This document shows positions 24,604 through 33,336 of a stretch of DNA of 64,000 nucleotides, in pieces. Both the position numbers and the translations under genes were made by a program. The notes beneath the pieces are model-generated. The model ran no database searches and was not told the origin of the DNA. It worked only from the letters and a program-made list of their open reading frames with translations. This stretch comes from Ardenticatenaceae bacterium (GTDB taxonomy: Bacteria > Chloroflexota > Anaerolineae > Promineifilales > Promineifilaceae), in the NCBI GenBank assembly GCA_020634235.1, contig JACKCB010000002.1, positions 1,364,001 through 1,428,000 on the forward strand, in the 5' to 3' direction. Positions within the stretch are counted from its first letter, which is position 1; the number at the start of each line of letters is the position of its first letter.

Positions 24604-24954
24604 AGTGCTCAGCGTCCTTATTTGCTCAGGTTGGTTTAGAGCAGGATTGTAGCACAGGAAAGCCGCCCTGGCCTTTTGCCATGCGGCGGGAACGGCGGCA
24701 GGCATTTGGGCAGGCACGTGCTGTTTGTTAGTCCCGGCCGGGGGCCGGCCACCCCATTATCCGTTGCGAGCCTGACACAGCTTGCTACAATTATCATCCA
24801 TGGACAATCTACGGTGCCTTCCCCCTCTCTCAACCACATCAGCCGGCCCAGGTCTGTTCCTGTCGTCGTCCTTGAACATCTGGCCCGGACAGTTGCCAGG
24901 CAGCCGCCGCTGCGGGCATGGACCGGCCGTCAAAAAACCAAAGGAGAGATAATC
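24604..24954. other. Intergenic region between divergent S51-like gene and cbiM
   Basis: These 351 bp hold no convincing gene. A TACAAT read on the minus strand (24646-24651) may serve the S51-like gene. CTGACA at 24772-24777 is followed at poor spacing by TACAAT and TATCAT, a weak promoter for cbiM. One CCCGGCCGGG copy lies near 24733. I looked for a cobalamin riboswitch core before cbiM and did not find one. Confidence 0.5.
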
Positions 24955-25941
24955 ATGGACTTCCTACTGTCTGCCCAACCTTTGTTCCCTTCCAATCCCC
25001 TTGCCCCCCCGGCGCTGCACATCCCCGATGGCGGCTTCTTGAGCATTCCGGTTGCCCTGATCTTCTGGCTCATCACCATCGTCTTTCTGGGATTAGCGGT
25101 ACGCAATACGCGCGAGCAGTTCGGCGACCGCATGGCTCCACTGGCGGGCATTATGGCCGCCTTTATCTTTGCCGCACAGATGTTGAATTTCCCGGTGGCC
25201 GGCGGTACCTCTGGCCATTTGTTGGGTGGGGCGCTGGCCGCCATTACCCTCGGCCCGTGGGCCGGCATGCTGGTTATGGCCAGCGTGGTTGGCGTGCAGG
25301 GGCTGCTGTTTCAAGATGGGGGCCTGGTCGTGATGGGGGCCAACATCTTCAACATGGGCATTTTGCCCGCCCTCATTGGCTATGGCCTCTACCGGGGTGT
25401 CACCGGCCGGGGCCGGGGCACAAAACTGGCCGTGGCCGGCGTTGCCGCCTGGTTGTCGGTGATGGGCGCAGCCCTGGTAACTTCGCTGCAATTATGGCTC
25501 AGCGGCACCACGCCGCTGCAAATTGTGCTGCCGGCCATGCTGGGCGTCCACGCCCTCATCGGCCTGGGCGAGGCCCTGGTTACCGTGGCCGCCCTGGCCT
25601 TCATCATGCAAGTCCGGCCCGACCTGCTGGACAACAGCCCTGCCCAAAGCGGTGGCCGGGGTTGGGTGGTGGTTGGCCTGCTGGTGGCCCTGGCCGTGGT
25701 GCTGCTGGCCCCGCTGGCCTCCGCCTTCCCGGATGGGCTGGAGCGCGTGGCGGAGGACATCGGCTTCATCAACCAGGCGGCCAGCGCGCCCTATGAACTG
25801 CTGCCCGATTACACCGTGCCCTTCCTGGGCGAGACGTCGCTCTCAACCATTGTGGCCGGATTACTCGGGGCGCTCATCGTGGCCGGTCTGACGCTGCTAA
25901 TTATCCGCCTTGTCCGCCAACGCTCGGCGGCCAACGCCTGA
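24955..25941 (+). CDS. cbiM: ECF-type cobalt/nickel importer substrate component CbiM with fused CbiN-like region
   Basis: This is a 328-residue membrane protein with seven to eight spans. LHIPDGGFLS near 22-31 is the metal-binding N-terminal signature of CbiM/NikM, AGGTSGHLLGGALAAI near 82 and GVHALIGLGEALVT near 200 are the conserved core. The C-terminal segment SAFPDGLERVAEDIGF with a final helix is the PDGLE/CbiN-like module. About 20 residues precede the His of HIPDG, whereas that His is normally residue 2 of the mature protein, so a cleaved leader is likely. GGAGAGATAATC before the ATG fixes the start. It is first in the cbiM-cbiQ-cbiO operon. Confidence 0.93.
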   Translation: MDFLLSAQPLFPSNPLAPPALHIPDGGFLSIPVALIFWLITIVFLGLAVRNTREQFGDRMAPLAGIMAAFIFAAQMLNFPVAGGTSGHLLGGALAAITLGPWAGMLVMASVVGVQGLLFQDGGLVVMGANIFNMGILPALIGYGLYRGVTGRGRGTKLAVAGVAAWLSVMGAALVTSLQLWLSGTTPLQIVLPAMLGVHALIGLGEALVTVAALAFIMQVRPDLLDNSPAQSGGRGWVVVGLLVALAVVLLAPLASAFPDGLERVAEDIGFINQAASAPYELLPDYTVPFLGETSLSTIVAGLLGALIVAGLTLLIIRLVRQRSAANA

Positions 25942-25964
25942 TGGCCAGAGGCAGCTAAACAACT

Positions 25965-26756
25965 GTGCATGTTAATACGTTTGATCGCTACGAAGCCCGC
26001 CACAGCCTGATCCACCGGCTTGATCCGCGGGTGAAGGTCATTATCACGGTGGCGTTTATCTTTGCCAACGTGCTGCTGCCAGATGGGGCCTGGCTGGCGT
26101 TTCTGGCTTCCTGGGCCATGCTGCTGCTGGTGCAGCGCCTGGCCCAACTTTCCTGGGGATATGCATTCCGCCGCTCTTTTGTGGCCCTGCCCTTTGTGCT
26201 GGCGGCGGTGACGGTGGTCTTTAACCTCCCCGGCCGGGCCGTGTGGATTATTAACGTCGGCAGTTGGCAGTTGGTAGCCACCGATGCCGGGCTGCTGCGC
26301 TTCTTCAGCATTGTGGTGCGCAGTTGGCTGTCGGTACAGATGGCCATCCTCCTCACCGCTACCACCCAATTCCCAGACCTGATCCACGCCCTGCGCCATC
26401 TGTACGTCCCCCAACCCATTGTGTCCATCATCTCCTTTATGTACCGCTACATGTTTGTCATGGTCGATGAGGCCGGGCGCTTGATGCGCGCGCGTGAAGC
26501 GCGCAGCGCCCGGCCACCAGGCGGTGGCGGGGGTGGCAGCATCGCCTGGCGGGCGCGGGTCACCGGCAACATGGCCGGCCAACTGTTCTTGCGCAGCTAC
26601 GAACGCAGCGACCGGGTCTACAACGCCATGCTGGCCCGCGGTTACCAGGGGCACCTGCTCACCATCAACCAGCACCAGATGAAGCGCCAGGATTGGCTCA
26701 TCGGTGGGCTGGCGCTGCTCGTCCTGCTGCTCATTCAACTCCTGGGCCGCCTATGA
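25965..26756 (+). CDS. cbiQ: ECF transporter transmembrane component CbiQ/EcfT
   Basis: This is a 263-residue protein with four to five spans. RYEARHSLIHRLDPRVKVI at the N-terminus and the two Ala-Arg coupling motifs in the cytoplasmic helices (AREARSARPPG near 180, NAMLARGYQG near 220) are typical of EcfT proteins, which connect the substrate subunit to the ATPases. It starts with GTG at 25965, 23 bp after the cbiM stop, without a strong ribosome site. A run of five to six glycines follows the first coupling motif. Confidence 0.93.
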   Translation: MHVNTFDRYEARHSLIHRLDPRVKVIITVAFIFANVLLPDGAWLAFLASWAMLLLVQRLAQLSWGYAFRRSFVALPFVLAAVTVVFNLPGRAVWIINVGSWQLVATDAGLLRFFSIVVRSWLSVQMAILLTATTQFPDLIHALRHLYVPQPIVSIISFMYRYMFVMVDEAGRLMRAREARSARPPGGGGGGSIAWRARVTGNMAGQLFLRSYERSDRVYNAMLARGYQGHLLTINQHQMKRQDWLIGGLALLVLLLIQLLGRL

Positions 26757-26801
26757 TCCCGGCCGGGGCCACCCCCTGACCCGCGCACAAGGAATCCTGT
26801 C

Positions 26802-27569
26802 ATGCCAATTGTTCACCCTCCCAGCCCGCCGCTCCCGCCCGGATCGCTGCCAGACGAAACCTGCGCCCTGCAAGTGGAAGATGTCATCTTCCGCTATCCG
26901 GACGGGCACCAGGCGTTAAGCGGCGTTTCGTTGCGCACCGGCCGGGGCGAGAAAGTCGCCCTGGTCGGCCCCAACGGCGCTGGCAAAAGCACCCTCATGC
27001 TGCACCTGAACGGGCTGCTCCAACCCCAAAGCGGCCGCATCACCATTGGTGGCCTGCCCGTGACCAAAGACAATCTGCCCGTCATCCGCGCCAAAGTCGG
27101 CCTTGTCTTCCAAAACCCCGACGATCAGCTCTTCTCACCCACCGTGTTTGAGGACGTGGCTTTTGGTCCCCTGCACATGGGCCTGCCCGAAGCCGAAGTG
27201 CGCGCCCGCGTTGGCCGGGCACTGCTGCAGGTAAACATGGCCGGCCACAGCGACCGGCTCTCCCATCACCTGAGCATGGGGCAGAAAAAGCGGGTAGCCG
27301 TGGCCACCGTGCTTTCCATGGACCCCGAAATCCTGGTGCTAGACGAACCCTCGGCCGGGCTGGACCCCCGCGCCCGGCGCGACCTGATCAACCTGCTGCG
27401 CGACCTGCCACAGGCCATGCTCGTCTCTACCCACGACATGCGCCTGGTGCAAGAGCTATTCCCACGCATGATCATTATGGACGAGGGGCGCGTGGTGGCC
27501 GACGGCCCTACCGGCGATCTGCTGGCCGACGAAGCGCTGCTGGAGGCGCATGGCCTGGAACCCCCGTAG
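26802..27569 (+). CDS. cbiO: ECF transporter ATPase CbiO
   Basis: This 255-residue ABC ATPase powers the CbiMQ importer. Visible motifs are Walker A GPNGAGKST near 48, Q-loop VFQNPDDQLFSPTV near 100, signature LSMGQKKR near 150, Walker B ILVLDEPSAGLDP near 173 and the switch region STHDM near 207. The signature has Met where LSGGQ has Gly, as in many CbiO proteins. AAGGAATCC before the ATG at 26802 supports the start. The gene ends the operon and is followed by a bidirectional terminator. Confidence 0.95.
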   Translation: MPIVHPPSPPLPPGSLPDETCALQVEDVIFRYPDGHQALSGVSLRTGRGEKVALVGPNGAGKSTLMLHLNGLLQPQSGRITIGGLPVTKDNLPVIRAKVGLVFQNPDDQLFSPTVFEDVAFGPLHMGLPEAEVRARVGRALLQVNMAGHSDRLSHHLSMGQKKRVAVATVLSMDPEILVLDEPSAGLDPRARRDLINLLRDLPQAMLVSTHDMRLVQELFPRMIIMDEGRVVADGPTGDLLADEALLEAHGLEPP

Positions 27570-27591
27570 TCCATTCTGGCCGCAGCACGCC

Positions 27592-27645
27592 AACAAAAAA
27601 GGCGTAAGGTGCGCCAGCCAGGCACGCCTTACGCCTTTGCTTTTG
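27592..27645. terminator. Bidirectional terminator between cbiO and the permease gene
   Basis: A stem of 16 positions (27600-27615 with 27621-27636, one mismatch and one G-U) has A-rich sequence on the left and T-rich on the right. It can end transcription of cbiO (+) and of the convergent permease gene (-). Confidence 0.9.
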
Positions 27646-27663
27646 TAGGGTATCCCGGCCGGG

Positions 27664-29691
27664 CTAAGGCTCAGATGTGGGGGTGTCCCCGGCCGGGGTT
27701 TTCGGCGGCGTGGCTGCCGCGCCGCCCCCGTTCGCTTCGCCGTTCCCATTCCCCTTGCCACTGCGCACCCCCGGCTGAATCTGGTAGGGAACGTCAATCA
27801 TCACAATATCCTCATACCGCAGCAAGCGCACCCGCAGAATGTTAGCCGTCTGGTTATGCAAAAGCTGGCCGGCAAACGATTCCGGCACAAACTCAGGGAT
27901 CACCACCGTCGTCATCTGGTCAGGGTACTCCACACAATTCACGTGCACAATATAATCCACCAGCGGCGTCAGGATATCGCGATACTCATAATCAATACAC
28001 ACCAACTCAACGTCTCCCGTAATATCCGGAAAACGATTCCAGCGCCGCAGCAGCCGCTCCTTCTGCGCCTGACTGGTGATAATGGAGACAGCGCGCACGT
28101 TAGACGAAAATCGTTTCGCATACTGCAGCGCCCGCAGCGTCCCCCGGTGCACATCAGCAATGGGCACCGTCACAACATCCGCTATCTCATGCAAGTCCGC
28201 CACGTTAAAGTCCTTGGTGCGCAGCGATTCCGAGACGTGGACATAATGGCGTTTGATACCGCGGAACATGAAAACCAACAGCGGGATGGCCAGAATCACC
28301 ACCCAGGCCCCCTCCACAAACTTAGTCGCCACCAGGATAAAGAAAACCACCAGCGTCGTACTGCCGCCCACAAAGTTCAGGCCCCGCTTCCACCACCAAC
28401 CGCGCTCATAGTGAATAGTGGTAACGTTGGTACGCGCTGAATCCCCCTTCTTCAGCTTAGACACCTTGCCCATGAGCCTGACCATGCCAAACTGCGAGAG
28501 GGTGAAGCTAAGCATGACCCCCAGGGCATAGAGCGGCAGCATCGCGATTTCGTCGGCGCTAAAAACCACCACGACAACACTGGCCAACAACGCCAGCGTC
28601 ATAATGCCACCATTGTAAACCAGGCGATCACCCCGGTTTGTCATCCAGCGGGGCATAAACCCGTCGCGGGCCAGGAAGGAAGCCAGCCGTGGGAAATCCT
28701 GGTAGCCAGTATTGGCCGCCAGGATCAGGATCATCATCGTGAAGAACTGCACCCAATAGTAAAGAACCCCACTGCCAGCGACAGAGCGGGTCATCTGCGA
28801 CAAGATACTCTCCCCCTCTTCACCCAGGGTAGGAACCAGGTGCAGGTGGGTGGAAACGTAGGTAATGCCCACAAACAGCGCCATGGCGATGATACCCATG
28901 GCCACCATAGTCTTGGCCGCATTCTTCGACTCAGGGGGCTTGAAGGCTTGCACGCCGTTGCTAATGGCCTCAATCCCGGTTAGCGCCGTACACCCGGCCG
29001 CGAAGGCGCGCAGCAGCAGCCAGATATACAAAAGCTGGTTCGCCTCAACGATGGGCTGCATCACCTCCGCTGTTCTAACCAGCGGCACGGTGCCAAACAG
29101 GCCAAAGATGCGCACAATGCCAAAACCAACCACCACCAGGACCCCAACCACAAAGGCATAAGTGGGCATGGCAAAGACCGTGCCGCTCTCACGTACACCG
29201 CGCAGATTGATCCACGTGAGCAAAACGATGGCGAATAGGGCCATGATAACGCGGTAATCGTGCGTGGCCGGGAAAGCGGAGGTAATGGCGCGAATACCGG
29301 CCGAGACCGACACCGACACCGTCAGAACATAGTCGATGAGCAAGGCGGCAGCGGCCAATAGCGAAGGCAGGGTGCCCAGGTTGTCTTTGGCCACAGTGTA
29401 TGCCCCGCCACCATCGGGGTAGTGCAAGATGGTCTGTATGTAGCTAAAGACCACCAAAGTCACCAGGGTGGCGATGCCCAGGGCAATGGGCATGGTCAGG
29501 GTCAGGGCCTGGCTGCCCAACAAAATGAGGACGCTCATGATCGCCTCAGTGGCGTACGCATTGCTGCTGATAGGGTCAGAAGCAAAGACTGCCAACCCGC
29601 GTATCTTGTCCAACCGCTCGTGGATTTCCAGGCGGGTTGGGAAGGGGTCGCCAATCAGAAATCGTTTTACTTTTGAGACTGATACAGACAT
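27664..29691 (-). CDS. APC superfamily permease, KimA/YdaO-like (probable K+ or amino acid importer)
   Basis: This is a 675-residue protein with about twelve membrane helices (residues 35-490) and a cytoplasmic C-terminal domain of about 170 residues. FLIGDPFPTRLEIHERLDKIRGLAVFASDPISSNAYATEAI near the N-terminus, YIQTILHYPDGGGAYTVAK near 100 and TGIEAISNGVQAFKPPESKNA near 240 match the KimA branch, whose best-studied member is a high-affinity potassium importer of Bacillus inhibited by cyclic di-AMP. GGAG eight bases before the ATG at 29691 sets the start. The gene is less GC-rich than its neighbours and contains few CCGGCCGG copies. Substrate is inferred only from the family. Confidence 0.82.
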   Translation of the reverse strand: MSVSVSKVKRFLIGDPFPTRLEIHERLDKIRGLAVFASDPISSNAYATEAIMSVLILLGSQALTLTMPIALGIATLVTLVVFSYIQTILHYPDGGGAYTVAKDNLGTLPSLLAAAALLIDYVLTVSVSVSAGIRAITSAFPATHDYRVIMALFAIVLLTWINLRGVRESGTVFAMPTYAFVVGVLVVVGFGIVRIFGLFGTVPLVRTAEVMQPIVEANQLLYIWLLLRAFAAGCTALTGIEAISNGVQAFKPPESKNAAKTMVAMGIIAMALFVGITYVSTHLHLVPTLGEEGESILSQMTRSVAGSGVLYYWVQFFTMMILILAANTGYQDFPRLASFLARDGFMPRWMTNRGDRLVYNGGIMTLALLASVVVVVFSADEIAMLPLYALGVMLSFTLSQFGMVRLMGKVSKLKKGDSARTNVTTIHYERGWWWKRGLNFVGGSTTLVVFFILVATKFVEGAWVVILAIPLLVFMFRGIKRHYVHVSESLRTKDFNVADLHEIADVVTVPIADVHRGTLRALQYAKRFSSNVRAVSIITSQAQKERLLRRWNRFPDITGDVELVCIDYEYRDILTPLVDYIVHVNCVEYPDQMTTVVIPEFVPESFAGQLLHNQTANILRVRLLRYEDIVMIDVPYQIQPGVRSGKGNGNGEANGGGAAATPPKTPAGDTPTSEP

Positions 29692-30049
29692 CTTCTTAAC
29701 TCCAATTGCAACTAGGCGGCCTCTCGAAGGCCAAGCCTGCCAGTGCATACGCTGCCTACAATAATAAGCTCAGGCACCAACCCTCAACACCACCAGCCAG
29801 CAGACAGCACCAGACGGACGCTTTCGCGGGTTCCGTTTCATCCTGTCACCAAGTTCGCGGCTCATGGGGGGACATGAGAGAAGATGGTGGCTGCCCGTTG
29901 GCAACGAACAACTAGCACTGCGACATCGAAACAACACAATCTTAACATACTTGGCCCGGCGTGAAAATCCACCATGTTGCCTAATTTCAACCACCATTTG
30001 CGTACCAAACGGCGGTTACACTTGAGCAACATGACCAGTAGCTGAGCCT
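29692..30049 (-). promoter_or_regulatory. Structured leader region of the KimA-like gene
   Basis: These 358 bp before the permease start hold no gene. Read on the minus strand they contain three predicted hairpins: CTCATG/CATGAG (29878-29861); a nested structure at 29847-29803 with outer GACAG/CTGTC, middle ACGGA/TCCGT and a CGC-GAAA-GCG tip; and GGCCT/AGGCC (29732-29718) extended by AGGC/GCCT just before the ribosome site. This suggests a cis-regulatory RNA. I compared it with the c-di-AMP (ydaO) riboswitch from memory and did not find its conserved blocks. Confidence 0.4.
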
Positions 30050-30961
30050 TTAGGATGTTGACTGAGGGGCGTTCTCTGGGAGCGGCAAAACGCGGCTTTG
30101 GGGGCGGAAGAGCTGCCGGCGCAGCCCCGGCCGGCGCAGGTAAGCGATGTTCTCCGACACCCGGCCGGGATGGAAGCGAAAGTAGCGCAGAACCGCATCC
30201 AGGTCGGCCACATCCGGCACCGAGAAGCGGTTCAGAAAAAAACGGCTGACCGGCGGATAGCGCCACCAGCCCAACGTGACCATGGCCAGCGGGCGAGAAA
30301 TGCGCAAATGCACCGGCAGCCCAATCCGCCGCAGCCCGGCGGTGGTAAGCACCAGCCGCACCAGTTCACTGTACCGCAGCCGTTCTCCTCCCGCCAGTTG
30401 AATCGTCTGGCCAGCCAGGTCGGGCCGGTCTAGCAATGCCACCAGGCAGCGCACCAGGTCCTCTACCCACAGCGGCTGCAGCGGCTTCTGGCCACCGCCG
30501 GGCAGCCAGACAAACGGCCAGGTCCAGGCCGCCAGGCTGGCAACGACGTTTAGAAAGCGATCATCCCGGCCAAAGAGCGTGGCCGACTGGACCACCGTGA
30601 CCGGAATGCCGCTGCGCTGAAGAATACGTTCCACCTCTCCTTTGGCCCGCAGCAAAGGAAACATCGAATTAGGATCGGCCCCAATCCGGCTGAGAAAGAT
30701 GAGGCGTGACACGCCGGCCCGGCGGCACTCCTCAACCAATCGTTCACTGCCTTCCACGTCCACGTGCTGCAGCAGACGTGGGCGGCCGCGCGTTTCCGCA
30801 CTGGCCAGGTGTATGACGGTCGTTACGCCGGGCAGGTTGGCCCGCAGCGCCAGGGGATCGTTCATCCGGCCGGGATACGCTTTGGCCGGAATGGTCTGCC
30901 GGGCCAACGCCCGCATCAGCGAACGCCCTACAAAGCCGCTCGCGCCGGTAACCAGGATCAT
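30050..30961 (-). CDS. NAD(P)-binding epimerase-like protein (NDUFA9/atypical SDR type)
   Basis: This 303-residue protein opens with the dinucleotide-binding ILVTGASGFVGRSL (2-15). VIHLASAETRG near 50 and LIFLSRIGADPNSMFPLLRAKGEVE near 88 belong to the atypical SDR group related to NDUFA9, which often lacks the YxxxK pair. After about residue 215 it has a C-terminal segment with aromatic residues (LGWWRYPPVSRFF). A catalytic role is uncertain. The ATG overlaps the rfbD stop by four bases, so it is translationally coupled to that gene. Confidence 0.82.
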   Translation of the reverse strand: MILVTGASGFVGRSLMRALARQTIPAKAYPGRMNDPLALRANLPGVTTVIHLASAETRGRPRLLQHVDVEGSERLVEECRRAGVSRLIFLSRIGADPNSMFPLLRAKGEVERILQRSGIPVTVVQSATLFGRDDRFLNVVASLAAWTWPFVWLPGGGQKPLQPLWVEDLVRCLVALLDRPDLAGQTIQLAGGERLRYSELVRLVLTTAGLRRIGLPVHLRISRPLAMVTLGWWRYPPVSRFFLNRFSVPDVADLDAVLRYFRFHPGRVSENIAYLRRPGLRRQLFRPQSRVLPLPENAPQSTS

Positions 30962-31815
30962 GACGAGGACACCGCCTGGACACGCTGCAAGGCGTGAACA
31001 TACTCAATGAGGGCCGGGCGCCAGGGGCGCAGCCAGCCGTTGGTCTTGTGGCTGGTGGCCGCTTCCATCCCCGGCCGGGGTGCCAGGTGGGGGAAATAGT
31101 CCGACGTGACCGGCCGGACCCGCGTGGGCAGCCCGGCCGCGGCCAGAATGGTACGCGCCAGCTCATAACGGCTCACCGGTTCGCCGCCGTTTACCAGGTG
31201 GAAAAGGCCGCTGGCCTCTTCCCGCAGCAGCCGCCACAAACCACCGGCCAGGTCATCCACGCTGGTGGGCGAGCCGATTTTGTCGGCCACCACAGCCAGC
31301 TCCTCCCGGCCGGGGGCCAGAGCCAACATCTGGCTGACGAACTTCTTGTCGGCCGGGCCGCCGCCAAAGAGCCAGCCGCTGCGCACAATCAGGTGGCGCG
31401 GCAGGGTGGCCACCACCTGCTCGGCCTGCCATTTGCTGTCGCCGTAGACGTTGCCCGGCCGGGGCAGGTCCATTTCGTCGTAGGGGGTAGGCTTCTGCCC
31501 ATCAAAGACGGCAATGCTGCTGAGCAAGAGCAGCCCGGCGCAGCAGCGCCGGCACGCCGCCGCCAGGTGGGCCGTGGCCGTACTGTTCACCTGGTAGGCC
31601 AGGGCCGGCTCGCGCTGGCATTGGTCCACATTGGTCATCGCCGCCAGGTGGATTACCCACTCCGGCCGGGTACGGTCCAGCCAGCTAGCCACGGCCAGTG
31701 GATCGGCAATGTCTAACTGCTCCCGGCCGGGGGTGATGAGTTCAACCCCGGCCGGGGCCGCCAGGCAAACCGCCTGGCCCAACATCCCCCTCGCCCCGGT
31801 AACCAGAATGCGCAT
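30958..31815 (-). CDS. rfbD: dTDP-4-dehydrorhamnose reductase family protein (RfbD-like)
   Basis: This 285-residue SDR enzyme has ILVTGARGMLGQAV at 3-16, VIHLAAMTNVDQCQ near 55 and NVYGDSKWQAEQ near 122, where Tyr and Lys form the catalytic YxxxK pair. KIGSPTSVDDLA near 185 is the RfbD-type substrate region. The family makes dTDP-L-rhamnose for surface polysaccharides. No rfbA, rfbB or rfbC is present in the window, so the exact sugar is not certain. It lies just downstream of an acyltransferase gene on the same strand. Confidence 0.87.
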   Translation of the reverse strand: MRILVTGARGMLGQAVCLAAPAGVELITPGREQLDIADPLAVASWLDRTRPEWVIHLAAMTNVDQCQREPALAYQVNSTATAHLAAACRRCCAGLLLLSSIAVFDGQKPTPYDEMDLPRPGNVYGDSKWQAEQVVATLPRHLIVRSGWLFGGGPADKKFVSQMLALAPGREELAVVADKIGSPTSVDDLAGGLWRLLREEASGLFHLVNGGEPVSRYELARTILAAAGLPTRVRPVTSDYFPHLAPRPGMEAATSHKTNGWLRPWRPALIEYVHALQRVQAVSSS

Positions 31816-31827
31816 AGACTTGCCTTA

Positions 31828-32988
31828 TCAGAAGATGTCTCGCAATACCGGCCAACGCGTCAGGACAAGCGCGCCCAATCCCCAGGCGACCAACACAGTC
31901 AGTGTCGCCAGGAAGGCAAACTCCAGGAAGATCGACGCCTCAACAGACAGAGCCACATACGCGGCCGGGTACAAAATCAGGGGATGCACGTAGTAGATTG
32001 CGTAGGCATTGCGCGCCAGACTCGACCAAAGCCGTCCCGGCCGGTTGACGTATTGCTGGAACAGGGCTGTGCTCGCCATCAGCGCTGCCAGGCAGAAGGC
32101 ATTGAACAGCGCGGCCTGGACGGCCAGCGGCAGGATGTCGCTGCCACCAGCCCAGGAGAAGCGAAACCCCAGATAGAACGTGGCCGTTATTACCGCCGCC
32201 ATCCCCCACAAATCCAGCTTGGGCCGGTAACCATCCGCGCGAAACCAGCCCCGCCGGTCGGCGTAGATCCCCAGGCCAAAGTAGCCAGCGTACAACAGCA
32301 AGCGTGCCGGCTGGTAAACAAACAGCTTCAGCGCATTGGCCCAGGTGTCGGCCGGCGTCACCATGCTGCTGAGGAAATACCACAGCGTGGTTACGGCCCA
32401 AAATGTGGCAAACAAAGCCCACGTGGGCGTCTGAGCCTGGCGGACCACACCCCGCAATTGCGGCACACTGCGGTGCAAGATTGCCAGAAGCACAAAGAGC
32501 AAAAACAGAATGCCTAAAAACCAGTACACCGATTGTTGGTAATACGGCCCCCAGAAATCGGTGGCCCAGAATTCGAGATAAGGCCGGGCAATGCCTCGCG
32601 TCACCGGGATCAGGTAGGTAACCAGAGGCGCAAGAAAGACAACACCTACCAACCACGGCAGGCCAAGACGCACCGCCTTCTGGCGCAGGAATCGTGCCGT
32701 TCCATATCTTTCCAGCGACGCATAGGCGAAGAAGCCGGCGATGAAGAACAAGATTTGCATGTTGGGCACATCCAATAACAACACCAGAATCGTGAAGACC
32801 AGGCTATTCCGGGGTTCAATGACATACCACCACGTCGCAGGAAAGGCCATATAGGTCATGCTGGTATGCAAGACGACAACCAGCAGGATGATTATGGCAC
32901 GCAAATGATCGAAGAAGTGCAGCCGGCCTCCGGAACCGGGGACGTGCTGCTGGACGCCAGCAAGGGTGTCAGTGTTAAATTGCGTCAT
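31828..32988 (-). CDS. Acyltransferase 3 family membrane protein
   Basis: This 386-residue protein has about ten membrane helices. LHFFDHLRAIIILLVVVLHT near 22-42 is the acyltransferase-3 signature with the catalytic histidine in the first helix. AGFFAYASLERYGTARFLRQKAVRLGLPW near 85-113 is the second conserved region. NAYAIYYVHPLI near 335 is the C-terminal conserved patch. Members O-acylate polysaccharides, glucans or lipids across the membrane. Position before rfbD and near glycosyltransferases suggests surface polysaccharide decoration. The ATG at 32988 is chosen; a longer upstream frame exists. Confidence 0.9.
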   Translation of the reverse strand: MTQFNTDTLAGVQQHVPGSGGRLHFFDHLRAIIILLVVVLHTSMTYMAFPATWWYVIEPRNSLVFTILVLLLDVPNMQILFFIAGFFAYASLERYGTARFLRQKAVRLGLPWLVGVVFLAPLVTYLIPVTRGIARPYLEFWATDFWGPYYQQSVYWFLGILFLLFVLLAILHRSVPQLRGVVRQAQTPTWALFATFWAVTTLWYFLSSMVTPADTWANALKLFVYQPARLLLYAGYFGLGIYADRRGWFRADGYRPKLDLWGMAAVITATFYLGFRFSWAGGSDILPLAVQAALFNAFCLAALMASTALFQQYVNRPGRLWSSLARNAYAIYYVHPLILYPAAYVALSVEASIFLEFAFLATLTVLVAWGLGALVLTRWPVLRDIF

Positions 32989-33336
32989 GACCGTTGCTCT
33001 TCTAAAGACATGGTTAACAATATTCAGATTTGGCTTTGACCTGCACCAGGCCGCGCGTCGGCCCATTCTCTACTATTGGCTTGCTCGCAGGCCCATTGCG
33101 TGACTCGTGGCCAGCGCTGCGCATGCGGATCAATTCACCATTAGCTTACCAGAACAAGGCTTCTGTGGCGACCGGTTCAGTCCGGCACAAGCCGCCAAAA
33201 TGATCATCCATACGCTTGCGGCCAGTTATGGGACCCGCAAAGCATGGCGGCGCTTCTGGCCAGGGCACCCCGGCCGGGACCATACCTGTAGCCGCGGCTT
33301 GGGCGCAAGAGGGATCGGCCGTTATAATCCCGCTTC
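32989..33336. other. Divergent intergenic region, acyltransferase / GT4
   Basis: These 348 bp separate divergent genes and contain no convincing coding region. The right end carries the TATAAT promoter of the GT4 gene. One CCCGGCCGGG copy lies near 33269. I see no clear promoter for the acyltransferase gene. Confidence 0.5.
33299..33328 (+). promoter_or_regulatory. Promoter placed to give a leaderless GT4 mRNA
   Basis: TTGGGC and a perfect TATAAT (33323-33328) are separated by 18 bp. The ATG starts at 33337, only eight bases after the -10 box. Transcription would therefore begin at or within one or two bases of the start codon, and no ribosome site is possible. Confidence 0.6.

Noticed and set aside
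24604..24954. Cobalamin riboswitch upstream of cbiM
   Set aside because: The conserved B12-box-like core and its pairing arms were not found, and the leader is short and unstructured by eye.
29692..30049. c-di-AMP (ydaO) riboswitch before the KimA-like gene
   Set aside because: Hairpins are present, but the conserved blocks I associate with that class are absent, so I report only an unclassified structured leader.
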